This document shows positions 25,080 to 36,308 of a stretch of DNA of 64,000 bases, piece by piece. How positions within the stretch are numbered: the first letter of the stretch is position 1; the number at the start of each line of letters is the position of its first letter. The notes beneath the pieces are model-generated. The model worked only from the letters and a program-made list of their open reading frames with translations, did no database searches and was not told the origin of the DNA. Both the position numbers and the translations under genes were made by a program. The DNA comes from Sesamum alatum (taxonomy: Eukaryota; Streptophyta; Magnoliopsida; Lamiales; Pedaliaceae), in assembly GCA_034509735.1 (NCBI GenBank), contig JACGWO010000002.1:42301702-42365701 (forward strand). The letters run 5' to 3'.

Positions 25080-25590
25080 TTTCAGGAAATGACTTCATTG
25101 TCTCAACAGACATATGATTGATTAAGTGACAAACTACCAAATCAGTGGAGCAAGTCTCATTTCAATATATTTCCTAAGTATGACATGCTACTAAACAATA
25201 TATGTGAGGCTTTCAATTGTTGCATTCTGGATGCAAAGAAAGGTCAGTGCAATCATGGCATGAGTGCCATTGCTTGCCAACAACTCAATTCTGAAGACTT
25301 TGTGCATACATTCTACAATTGTGGAAACCTTCAATTGATGGTGTATTCACATGGAATAGGGTACTCCTCCAAATTATGGCAGAAGTACCGGTAGACCTGC
25401 AAAAACAAGGAGGTTAGAAAATGATGGACTAGCAAACAGAAAGCGGAAAGGAGATAGAGGGCAAAAGAAGCAGACAAGGTTGAAGAGGTTGCATTACATG
25501 GTGAACTGTAGTTTTTGTAGAGGTTCTAGACACCACAAAGAAGGATGTGATATCAGAAAAGAGCAAAAGACTTTGTTACCTCTTTAGAAG
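25080..25590 (+). pseudogene. MuDR-type transposase C-terminal relic
   Basis: Frames here resemble the C-terminal part of MULE transposases. MLLNNICEAFN and CCILDAKKG match the usual NN-CE-FN / ILDAR block. The segment CNHGMSAIACQQLNSEDFV resembles the SWIM finger region. After a +1 shift comes a basic stretch and a C-x2-C-x4-H-x4-C knuckle (CSFCRGSRHHKEGC, about 25507-25550). Stops and a frameshift separate the pieces and the DDE part is missing, so it cannot encode an active enzyme. Confidence 0.8.
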
Positions 25591-25825
25591 ATGAGAATGA
25601 TACACGACTTTGTTACCTCTTTAGAAGCTGAGAATGATACACGGGATGAGAATGATCTGGAATAGGTGAACACTCATATCGTCATAAAATTGATTGTAAG
25701 TTTTTTATACATTTCTTAAATGTTTATTCAGTATTTATTATTTGTTGCATAAATTTATTTGTTTGTTTGTTTGATTATAGGCAAGAAAAGAACTCCAAGT
25801 GTAGCTTCTGAAACCTTACAAGTGA

Positions 25826-26190
25826 CTAGGGGTGGCAGGCGAGTCAAGCCGGCTCGCGAGCTTCGCGAGTCGGCTTGATTTTGAGCTCAACTCGAGCTCA
25901 ATATATACTGTTCGTTAAGCTCGCGAGCTTTTCCTTTTTTTTTTTTTTTTAATTTTTTAATATATTTTTTAATTTTTTGAATTTTTATATATTTATACAT
26001 TTATACATTTAATTTATACATTTAACTTTTATAGTTTATATAAAAATAAACATAGTCAATAGTTTAGTAAATTATAATATTTTTTTAAAATAATTATTTA
26101 ATATGACACATATAAATTTATGTTAAAACTTAGTGATTCCCATGAATTAATCTAAAGATGATGATGATGACGATCATAATAATAATAATA

Positions 26191-26249
<59 letters not shown>

Positions 26250-26250
26250 C

Positions 26251-26287
<37 letters not shown>

Positions 26288-26479
26288 AAATAATTACAAG
26301 CTCGAGCTCGACTCGAGCTCATTAGGTGAGATTCGAGCTCGAGCTCGAACTGTACGAGCTCGTCGAGCTCGAGCTGTACAGTTCGTCGAGTTCGAGCTCG
26401 AGCTCGAGCCATACCCTTCAAAATCGAGCTCGAGCTCGAGCTCGCCAAAAATGGTCGAGCTCGACTCGTTGCCACCCCT
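25826..26479. mobile_element. Non-autonomous hAT element nested in the MULE
   Basis: The left end is CTAGGGGTGGCA and the right end TTGCCACCCCT, giving an inverted TAGGGGTGGCA terminus typical of plant hAT elements. The 8-bp flanks ACAAGTGA (25818-25825) and ACAAATGA (26480-26487) differ at one base. The subterminal regions are packed with GAGCTCGA-type palindromic words and the middle is a long AAT/TAA microsatellite. Non-coding. Confidence 0.9.
26174..26287 (+). repeat. (AAT)n microsatellite
   Basis: About 110 bp of nearly pure AAT repeats with a few variants, lying inside the hAT element. The poly-tyrosine frame on the minus strand is an artefact of this repeat. Confidence 0.95.
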
Positions 26480-27517
26480 ACAAATGAATGACAGTTAATC
26501 TAGAAAGGCACCTACAATAGCCAAAGATAAGAATGTATGTATAGAGTACATGTATTACCACCATATTCAAACATTTATTCAATGTTATGTTTTTTTGCAG
26601 GTAACTAACAAGTCTATAAAATCATAAAAACCCCCAAGGAATGAGAGTGTAAAAAAACTTGCGGGATTCCAACTTCACAATGATGCCTACACCAGTTATA
26701 CAATACAATGCACCTACCCCCTTGCATCCAATCATCAATATAAGGCACCACCACCATTTGCATCAAACCATCCGACCTTATCACAGTTTACAAGTTTGGT
26801 TACTACTCAAAACAGTGGATCTAATCTGCATATATTTGTAAAAGGGAGTAAACAATTTGTCACATTGAGCAATCTCACCTGAGCAATGAAGTGAATTTAA
26901 GAAACTAGCAAGTTCAAGAAGTCTACAAGGAAGAACCGATATCTAGTTTTTGCTGGATTAGTGATTGCTTTTGCTGGATTAATGATAGTTTTTGTTGGAT
27001 TAATGATTGTCTTTGCTGAATGTATAGTTTTGGAGAGGTCTGTGAAGTGTTTTTTGGCCAAGAGGGGCTTGGTGACACTCAATACCAAAAACTAAAATGA
27101 CATCGTAATTAGATATCTTTGTACAAACGATTGTCTTCCCAAGCAAAAAAGTCACAACCACTGTTCTTCCTTGCGCTCGAGTGGAAACGTCTCCCAAATT
27201 TGCTTTTGTCTATGAGGTACGTAGCTTTGTAACCTCTCCACAGAAACAATTTATGTTTTTCATTGCAGACATTTTTTTTAGGCCAACCAAACAAAGAAGA
27301 GAGTGAGGCAAAAAGATAGTTTTTTTTTTTTTTTTTTCCGCTTACAGAAGTCGGAAATATCTCTTATAGAGGCTGGCCATTTCTTGGAGTTTTCCTCCAA
27401 AAAGCCCAAACAATCACTTTCTCATGGGATGTTGGCAATTAACGACTTCTCTCTTCTGCCATTAAAAAAACAGACGACAAAAGTGGGTTGGGACTAACTT
27501 GACAACGTTTTTACAAA

Positions 27518-27941
27518 GGATAAATTACATCTATCTCTCCTGAGATTTGGCATAATTATAAATATTTCCTTGTTATTTGAAAAATTACAAATACCCCCCT
27601 AAGGTTTGTAATTTTTAATCAAAGGCCTGAAATTGACCATTTTGCCCTTAAAATATTTATTAAAATTGTAGAAAAATCGGCCAAGGCAATTGTATTATTG
27701 CTCCTTTGCGTAGAAAACTTAAGAAACTTTTCCCTACACTTTGTAGTAAATTTTTTTTATTAATTAAATAAAAATAATTCAGTGCATAAGGGCATTTTGG
27801 TCAGTTCACCCATAAAAATTGATGGAAATGAGTTATTTGTTAGATGGTTACAAACCTCAGGGGAGTATTTGTAATTTTTCAAACAACGAAGGGGTATTTG
27901 TAATTATGCCAAACCTTAGGAGAGGTAGATTTAATATACCC
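27518..27941 (+). mobile_element. MULE-type MITE, family A, copy 3 (nested)
   Basis: About 424 bp from GGATAAATTACATC to TTTAATATACCC, inserted in the right terminal region of the larger MULE. Flanks TTTTACAAA (27509-27517) and TTTTAGAAA (27942-27950) match at 8 of 9 bases. Confidence 0.88.
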
Positions 27942-28042
27942 TTTTAGAAAATGGGACCAAAAAGGAATCACGTAAACCATGGGACTTAAAAGGGAAAATC
28001 TCTTCTTTATGGGACCAAAAAAGTAATTTTGCCTAAACTTCT

Positions 28043-29039
28043 AACTTCTCCCCTTATTCGGCGTCCCGTATAATTTATTAACAGAGATACTCTAATAATA
28101 TATTTATACTTGTTAGACGTAACCGTAATATATATATGTAATGACACAAGTATAGTGACCATGCAATGACAATAAAATAATCACCACTATATTCGTGTTG
28201 TTACTATATATGTGTCATTAAGGGTATGATTTGGTATGTAGGAATAAAATTGAGTGGGAATGGAATAAATTTAGGACTGGAATAAGGATAGGAATGGAAT
28301 CACATTTGAATAGCATTCATATGATCAATATACATAATAAATTAGAAGGTAATAGAATTGTCAATTTTTAGTTGATTCCATACACATAATTGATAATTAG
28401 AAAATAATGATTAGTTATAGAATTAACTTACTTTTATAACAAATTTGCACTTTAGTAATTATTTTTAAAAAGATACTTATTCATATTTTATTGAATATGT
28501 TGAATTCTATCGTTTATAGAAGATTATAAGCATTTATAAATCATCTCTATATATGTTATTGAATATATATATATATATGAAAAAATTTATTTATTTACAT
28601 AAACACAAAATTTATTGACTCAAAAAACATAAAGATAATATTTTTATATAAAAAAAATACTAATTCTAACAACCAAATGGACTAATTTATTTAATCATAA
28701 TGCATCTACTATTATTTCTTCAATACTTGGTGAAAGAAATATTGCGACTCAATAAAAATAATTAAATATCACACTAATATCACTTTTTGATTACCATGCA
28801 TACAAAATTATTTCTCAATACTAGATACAAAAAATGCTTAATTTTAATAATAATTAAAATTAAATATTGAATTAATACAAAAAAAAAAAAAAAAAAACTT
28901 TCATTCCCAACATGTTGGTAATAGCTAATACCATGTTAGGGAAATGGAATGGCTAATCCCTTATCTAAGGGAGTAAGAGTTCCCATGGGAATAAGAGTTT
29001 ACATGGGAATAAGTATTTCCAAACCTAGAGCATACCAAT
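28043..29039. other. Intergenic DNA with a possible MITE
   Basis: 28043-28215 continues the duplicated kinase flank (compare 37690-37860). The segment from about 28221 (GGTATGATTTGGTATG) to about 29033 (AGAGCATACC) has ends that form a short inverted GGTATG. The interior near both ends is rich in GGAATAAG-type words and the middle is AT-rich. It is probably one insertion, but target duplications were not convincing. No gene was seen. Confidence 0.4.
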
Positions 29040-29209
29040 CATTAGGGGTGTTCAATGAAATCGCCGGACCGTCCCAACCGATCGGCCCAACCCAAATCGC
29101 ATCGCATTTAGCGGGCTAAAGGTGGGTTGGGCTGGTCTTGGGCTAATAAAAAAAATCGCAATTTAACAATCGGGCTTGATTTTATAGTTATGCGGACTGC
29201 ATAGACCGC

Positions 29210-29244
<35 letters not shown>

Positions 29245-30029
29245 TGATGATGATGATGATGATGGTGGTGATGATAATAACAATAATAATAATAATAATA
29301 ATAATATAAAAACTAGATTCTTCAAAATTTTATAGAAAAGTTTTGATAATATATATATATATATATATTAATATTTAAGACAGTGATTTGATATTTTTTA
29401 TTACTATTGTTGTATGATATATATATATATATGTACGTTAATTATACATATGTAAAAGAAATCAATTAGTCAACTAGGTATTGATAATTTTCTATATTTT
29501 TATATAGATAATAAATGCAAGAACTTAAAATAAATGTATCATTGCATTGTTATAATCAATATAGTTTCGTAATCATCTTAATATCTTATTTTAGTTCTAA
29601 TAATATTCTTTTAATATTGATATATTATTATGATCAATTAATTTAATTGAAAATAATGAATTTTTCAACTTATTCATAAAAATATAAAATTGGTAAATTT
29701 TTTATATATGTATATGTGTTCTTCTATAATAAATTGGTGTATAATATAAGTGTTTACTTTTAACACAATGTAATTGATATCTCATATTTTTACATTTATG
29801 CTCATTATGTTCCAACTAAATAAATACTAGCTATTAAAAAAGAAAAAAAAGAACAAAAAGTTATATATTCTTACAATTAAATTAAATTAGTACACATGTT
29901 CTATAGTACTTTAAATTTTATAAATAATCAATTAATAAAAATGCGTAAACTATCATTATATTTTCAATTTATAGTGTCAATCTTTAATAAATTTCTTAAA
30001 TTATCTTATTCCTTCCATTAAAAAAGGCT
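29040..30029. other. AT-rich DNA with hAT-like end and microsatellite
   Basis: At 29042 TTAGGGGTGTTCA opens a hAT-like terminus, followed by GGGTTGGGC-type words. A (TAA)n/(TGA)n compound microsatellite lies at about 29208-29305. The rest is AT-rich with several (TA)n runs. No right-hand end was found and no gene was seen. Confidence 0.4.
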
Positions 30030-31391
30030 TCAGCTGGTGGTTTTGACTCAATCATTTGGCCTTGAACTACTTATGTGGTGAAGCATTGCTCCCACATGCG
30101 ACATTTGCTTTGGAGAGCTTCACAAGATAATTCTTCTATATGTGCCCTGGCTTCCTACATCTATAACATTTGACAACATTGTTATTATGTGAGTTACCTC
30201 CAGTAGTTCTTTTCGCGTTTGAGCTATTTTCATGATTCTTGTTCCTAGTTGAAGTATTATTTTTGTTGAATTTTCCTTTTCAGAAGAGAATCGCATCAGG
30301 TTCTGAATTCCTAGCCATTTGTTTTGCTAGAGCTTCTTGGTTTGAAAGCAAATTTTCTAACTTTTCTACTGAAGGTTGGTTGGGCCATCCTTGAATAGAA
30401 ATAACTAAGGGTGTGTACTCCCTATTCAATCCACGAACGAGAAATCAGCTCATGCGTGCTTCATTGATTTTCTCATTTGGATCTAACTCTGAAATCTCAG
30501 CACAGATATTTTTAGTTTTCGAGAAATATTCAGAAACTGACATACCTCCTTATGTTAGCATTGCCAACTCATTTTCCAGCAATTGTAATCTTGTCGCATT
30601 CTTCTTAGTAAAGAAACTTTCAAGTGTCTCCTAACTTGCTTCTGGGAATTTACGTCACGAATGTAATCAATGTACTCTCTGCCAATTGATGTCCTCATGG
30701 CAAAGAGAGTTTTCCCACACTTGATCGTTCATTTTTGTCGTGATTCAATCTGTAGTATCGACTAGAATTTCTGCATCAGCACCAACAACTAATTCCCACA
30801 GGTCCTGACCTTGTAGATACGCTTCCATACACATTCTCTAGTAATTATAGTTTGTGCCTACAAGTTTCTCTACACCATATTGTGTAGTAGAGTTGTTTCC
30901 TGTATCGGACATCTCCATACTACGGAATAAGAATTCCCTCTCAGTTACTAACCTCCTCCAACAAGAAAAAAAAACAATGGCTTGATCGACAAGAAAAAAA
31001 GTGTTGAATCAAAACCTCAATGAGGCTCTGATACCTTGTAACAAAAGAAACAAGGAAAGAGAATTTCTATTTCTTTACTTGACAATGAGACTCACGAAAA
31101 CATTAGAAAGGAGAATGTTTATTTTCCTTGAATGATTAAAGAGAATTACAACAACCAATTTATAGAAGTAAAAAGCCAACTTAAATCCTAAAGTTGCTCC
31201 AACAACTAAGTACAGAAAGGTGTAACCAATGAGAAAAATCTGCCACTATAGACTAACAAACATTTGACTAAGTAAGACTAACAAATATTTGACTAAGTAA
31301 TGACTAACAAATATTTGACTAAGTAAGAAACTAATTATGAATGAGATCAGCACAAAAAATAAATCTCCACGTGATGCACTAAATTTTAACA
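30030..31391 (-). mobile_element. Reversed Ty1/copia fragment: LTR plus gag relic
   Basis: On the minus strand, in order: an LTR (about 31391 down to 31037, starting TGTTAAAATTT); a primer-binding-like TACAAGGTATCAGAGCC complementary to initiator-Met tRNA as in many copia elements; a decayed gag; and a zinc knuckle CYRCRKPGHI near 30170. Stops interrupt every frame and pol is missing. The LTR terminus lies exactly at the start of the broken kinase copy at 31392. Confidence 0.8.
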
Positions 31392-32301
31392 CAGAGAGCA
31401 GCCTGCTGTCGGAAGTCATGATCCATTTCTCACTGTAGACATCACGGGGAAGCTGATTATTGGGCACAGTGTTAACGGAGCAGAATCCATAGAGGTCTAC
31501 GCTGGTGAATCAAGCGAGAAGATTAATGCATCGGCCACTTTGTTGGACACAGGGAATCTTGTAGTAAAATATGGTGAAGTGATATTGTGGCAAAGTTTTG
31601 ATCATCCTATTGATACTCTTCTTCCAGGGATGAAACTAGACATCAACCGCAGGACTGGAAGAAAACGGATACTCAATTCATAGTTCGGGCCTGTTGATTT
31701 AGCTTCTGAGCTTTTACTCTCGAATGGGATTCGAGTGTAGGCCGATTTAGTCAGATGACGAGGCGTCCTTTATTGGACGAACGACAAGCTAAAGGATTAT
31801 CATGAAGAGATGAGCAATTTGAGAGTTAAGGCGTTTGGAAATATTCTTCCAAAGCCGAGTCCTGCAAACTTGAACTACAACTTCAGCGTTGTGTGGAGTG
31901 GTGATGAGGAATTCTTCAGGTATTTGCTCATAAATGACTCGACATTCACGCCTGACAATCGAAGATTTCAGCATTGAAGCTGGATTATGAGGGGTATATA
32001 TTTGACATGGACATGCCTATTATTGCAAAGGCTGGTGTGTGTTATGGTTATGATGCGTCTTATTCCAACCCGGGTTGTGAATTAAGACAACAACCTAAGT
32101 GCAGGAATGATGGTCAGACGTTTAAGCTCACGTCGGGGGACTTCAGGCATGTCAATGGAACACTAGCTCCGTCTGTTTACGACAGTAATTCAAGCCTGAG
32201 TTTGAGTGACTCCCGAAAGAAATGTTGGAATGACTAAAACTGCGTTGGCTATACCAGTTGTAATTGAAGTGGTTGTGTGTATTGGAGAGGCAAAAATTTT
32301 A
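31392..32301 (+). pseudogene. Broken S-receptor kinase copy (lectin and PAN part only)
   Basis: The sequence matches exon 1 of the SD-RLK genes from the lectin domain (around the NREQ residues) to the PAN end (WRGKN). Signal peptide, first lectin strands, TM and kinase are all absent. Lesions: a TAG replaces the conserved Trp codon in NSWFG near 31681, small deletions near 31708 and 31966 shift the frame, and a TAA sits at 32235 in the WNDC motif. The left edge abuts a copia LTR and the right edge abuts the decayed MULE. It is a dead fourth member of the tandem cluster. Confidence 0.93.
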
Positions 32302-33370
32302 AAAGTCTTATTGATTGTTACATTTTGGTACAAAATAGAAGAATTTTATGAGCCAAAAAAGTTAAGTGGCTGAATGTAAAAAATGTATGGCAACAGACAA
32401 AAAACAAAATTTAAAGACAACCTGGTTACATTCCATCTTCCAGAAGTAGATTCACAGTTTTGATCAAAAGACAAAATGTGTTCAAAAGGTTTCCATCAAT
32501 CTTGCTCAAAATGTGATCAAAGACAAATTTTGTTCAAAATAGAGTAGATTGGCAGTTTGATCAAAAGACATAACCAACAAAACAAATACTTCATATAGTC
32601 TAAACTTTCTTCTTTCCATCAGCCTTGCTCAATTTCTATGCTCTTTTCTTCTGAATTGCAGCATTTAGTGAGTTGATATTGAGAAATTTATTTCCATTCT
32701 TGTGGAAAACTTTGAATCCTGCTGGAGTTGGGATGTTCATGTCTTTGAATCCTGGCCTAGGTGTTGGTGATGGATGTCTTGATGATGATGGAGTTGCACT
32801 TGGTGCTGATGATGTTGGATTTGAACTTGGTGCCTTCCTTGGGGGCTTGAATGCATGTTGTTGCTGCTGTTGATCTTGGAAAAGTATTGACTAAAACTTA
32901 GAAGAACAATAAAACTCATAATGTATATACTTGCGTCTGGTACCTTGTTCTCACCCCTTGAATAATTTATGTTGCACACTTAGCCTTTTTGTTGGCCTAT
33001 ATAAGCAAAGAAATTATAAAAATGAATGATAACTTAGTAATAAAGCAAAAGTGTATGTTCCTTATTGTGTTGTTACTTGACTAAGTACACTGGATAGTTT
33101 GCTGCCTCTCAATGTCCTTTTCCTGGACAGCAATCATTAAGTGATTGTAAGTCATTATCAGTTAATCAACACACAAAGTTAATTTGGAACATTTGTACTT
33201 ACACTCAGCTTGCTAGTTTCTGGGAGTTGGAGACTAGTTTGTGTCTGAGACACAACATTGGACTGGCTCACTTGAAAACTAATTTCAGTTTGAGACTGAG
33301 CCTCATTCGGAGCATGTTCAACTTCCTCCATTGTTGAATCCTTGAACAAAGCATCTGCATCCTTCCTCAT

Positions 33371-34970
33371 TTAACAACCTTTTTTATCGTGACCAGGCTC
33401 TCCACAGAATCTGCATCTGAGTGCTTGTTGTTGCCTCTTCAACCTTGTTCCCTTGATTGGATATCCTTTCTTTGTCTTCTTAGGCATCTCATCAACCTCT
33501 ATTCCTTTTGCTCCTGTTGGTCTGTCTACTTGTCTTCCAATGTTTGGAGGGACAAGTGGCTCAATATTAGTTTTGTGCCACTTCTCAGGGCTATTGACTG
33601 GGTATATACATGGACCATACACCATCAAGTATGTTTGAATATGGTAATAGGATTCCACAAAGTCTTCTCCATCTAGCATCTGACTGGACAGTGCACTTCT
33701 TGCATGTTTGCAAGGGATTCCTAATAAATCCCATTTTCTAAAACTATAGGAATGCTTTTCCAAATCCACAGTGCATCTAGATCCATCAAAACAAGAGATC
33801 TCAAAGTGACATCACTTGCTTTGATTGGAATACAGTGAGAGGATGCCTTGTCCAAATTTCTTGCAAGTATTTTCTTAATCTTTGGGCAAACTTTTTCTTT
33901 CCATCTTTTCTTGCTCTGTCTCTTTTTGTTTGTAATCTTGTTACTAGAAACTCCTTAACCATTTCAAGAATTGAGTAGATCTATTTTTCCCTTTCTTCTA
34001 GTATGTTTGAGTTGAAACACTCACACAGATTATTCAAGAGTATGTCACATTTTGGTAAGGTACTAAAATGTGACCTACTCCATTGATGTGGGGGTTTGTC
34101 ATTCAACCACTCACCCATTTTAACATCTAGTTTGCAAATTTTTTTGAATCTTACTTCAAATTATGTTACAGTAGTAGTCCTAGCAGCTTTCCATAAAGCT
34201 TTCTTATATGCCATCTCCCTGAACTCACCCTCTTCATATTGCCATGAAAATGCCTCATACAAAACCTATTATTTGAGGCAGGAATACAGTTTGAAAGGCA
34301 GGTATGAGCCATTTTTCCTTGTCAGACATAAAGTTCCACTCATTATCCCTATGTATACTAAGATCATGCCATAAAAGAGTAAAGAATCATTGCTTGGGTT
34401 AATCCCCACATCAGACAACGTTACCCCCCCTCTCTCATGTGGACCCTTTAGGTGACACCCATCAACACCTATTATCTTTCCACAACCAGCAAGGAACCCT
34501 ATCTTCAACCCCTCAAAGCATACATACAGTTTGTCATTGTAATCTCAAATTTGGAATATAGACTAATCACCTGTAACCAAAGCATGCAACTTCCAGTCAC
34601 ACCCTTCTCCCTAACACTTAGCATATAGCATCCTCTTATCATTTTTAGTTATTTTTATGTTCCTTGTCGTTTTTACAGCATGTGGGTGTATGGCAATCCT
34701 AAGCTCATTCTTTGAACTGAATAACATTTCAATGTCAAATTGTGCATCAAAGGTTTCTAAATACTAAAAGCAGGATACTTAGGTCCACCCTCTTCATCAG
34801 AATCCTTATCAGTATTAAAATCCTCAGAATTAGATAAATCACCCTCTCCTTCACTTTCCCCCAAACTCTCTCCTTCCTCCAACCCTCCCCCTTGAACCTC
34901 TTACCCATCATCAAATTGTGTGTTTCTCCCCTCTTCATCCTCTGCATCACTGCCTCCATCAAACTCGCTA
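33371..34970 (-). pseudogene. MuDR/MULE transposase pseudogene
   Basis: Read leftward, three diagnostic blocks occur in the right order. First, an N-terminal MULE domain with a KND-like motif at about 34740-34600. Second, the DDE region with IIGVDGCHLKGPHERG at about 34470-34420. Third, the SWIM zinc finger with RKWDLLGIPCKHA (33740-33690) followed by YYHIQTYLMVYG, and a terminal CRFCGEPGHDKKGC knuckle (33412-33371). Stops and frameshifts lie between blocks and only the last 132 codons stay open. The family moves MULE DNA by cut and paste; this copy cannot. Confidence 0.88.
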
Positions 34971-36180
34971 TCAGAAAAAAACTTGATCACTATCCCTTTC
35001 TTCTGCATCACTCACTTGTTCCGCATCTCCCACCTCTTCTGCATCACTCCCATCTGATCTCATTTCTCTTAATACATCTAAGTACATATGGATAAGTCTA
35101 TCCAGAAAATGTGCAAAACCCAATTTAAGCATTTCACCCCATGTGTAAGTAATATAAACCCAATTTCCAACTTATAGTACCTCTTTTTCCCCTTGTAACC
35201 TATCTTTTCAGTTAATTTATAAAGGTAAGCTAGACCTATTAGATTTAGATCTACATAATCAAACACAACTATGACCCCCCAATGTAACTGTTGTGAGTAA
35301 ATCTCCCCCCATGGTGCAGTATAATAGTCACAACAGGCTCAAGCTCATTTGAAAATAATAAATTAATAAACTAATTAAAATCTAAAACTAATTGCAACTA
35401 TACAAAAACTATACATAGCAATATACAAAAGAAACTATACATAGAAAATATAGAAAAAAAAAACTTATACATAGCAATATACAAACTAATTGCAAGTATA
35501 CAAAAACTATACATGGCAATATACAAACTAATTGCAACTATAGAAAAAAAAAAACTATACATAGCAATCATACAGAGAATACAAGAAATTATACATAGCA
35601 AATATACAAAAAACTATACAGAAACATGAAAGACCGTAAAAAAAAAAAACAAAAAAAACTATACTTTTGTGGGTCCACAAATAAAACTCTAATATGGGAC
35701 CACAAATAAGGCCATGAAATCCAAAACAAAATGCTCCTTTGTTCGTCTTTCTCTCAACAAGAAACAACAAACAAGACATACAAAATCCTAATTTTGAACC
35801 ACAAATCCTTGGATAGTATTTTTAAAAAAATCTGGGACCACGACGATAAAAAAAAAACATATTAAATCCCAAACACCTTATTAAATTATTTAGGGGGAGG
35901 GGGGGGGGGATCTTCATTGAACTTGGGTTCATGCAAGCTTATCCCTTCAACAGTCCTTGTTGTCTCTTCCACTCCAATACTGGAATCTCGCCTTTCTTTC
36001 AAGTTCTTCGTTCTGGATTTATGGGGATTTTGGGGGTGATTTGAGGGCAAAGGAGATTTGAGGTTGCATACAAAGTGTCTATTGCTAACCCTAGAGTAAT
36101 CAAATAATTTTCCCTCCAGGCCAAACAGAGTTAACGGCCACGTGCTATGCACATGGCCAACCCCGACGTTAAATTATAGA
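34971..36180. other. Inner 5' region of the decayed MULE
   Basis: No coding trace was recognised. 35395-35620 holds repeats of the phrase AACTATACATAGCAATATACAAA, a degenerate short tandem repeat. A 10-bp G run lies near 35900. The region between the G run and 36180 is GC-richer and probably belongs to the MULE's promoter side. Confidence 0.45.
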
Positions 36181-36308
36181 CGGAAGTATGAATGTGAACC
36201 AAAAGTGTTCATTTTTTAAGTTACGGGGACTAAAAGTGTTACTCCCGCAATAAATGGTATCAAAAGTAAAACAGGTTTAACTTATGGAACAAAAAATACT
36301 ATTTTTCC

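Larger units (their letters stand above)
24341..28033 (+). mobile_element. 3.7-kb Mutator-like element with TIRs and transposase relic
   Basis: The left end (AAGCAAAATTG..TTTTTTGGTCC) and the right end (GGGACC..AAAAAGTAATTTTGCC) form inverted repeats of about 95 bp. Flanks TAAACTTAT (24332-24340) and TAAACTTCT (28034-28042) match at 8 of 9 bases. The paralogous site at about 37676-37690 carries a single TAAACTTCT with no insert, a natural empty site. Inside are a broken transposase (about 25080-25590), a hAT element (25826-26479) and a family A MITE (27518-27941). Confidence 0.9.
32302..36308 (-). mobile_element. Decayed Mutator-like element with transposase relic
   Basis: The right end TATGGAACAAAAAATAC..TTTTTCC near 36283-36308 resembles the right terminus of the MULE at 24341-28033. 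The left terminus is not recognisable at the junction with the kinase fragment. Inside lies a transposase-like coding trace on the minus strand. GC-rich and ACGT-containing DNA near 36130-36190 resembles the subterminal part of the other MULE. The left boundary is inferred from where kinase homology stops. Confidence 0.7.

Noticed and set aside
26152..26475. Open frame with a poly-tyrosine run on the minus strand
   Set aside because: It is a translation of the AAT microsatellite and the palindromic hAT end.
32673..32979. Low-complexity frames on both strands
   Set aside because: They stem from GATGATG/GTTGCTGCT-type repeats near the transposase 3' end and have no family match.
35390..35780. 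Hydrophobic minus-strand frames
   Set aside because: They are translations of a degenerate ACTATACATAGCAATA-type tandem repeat.
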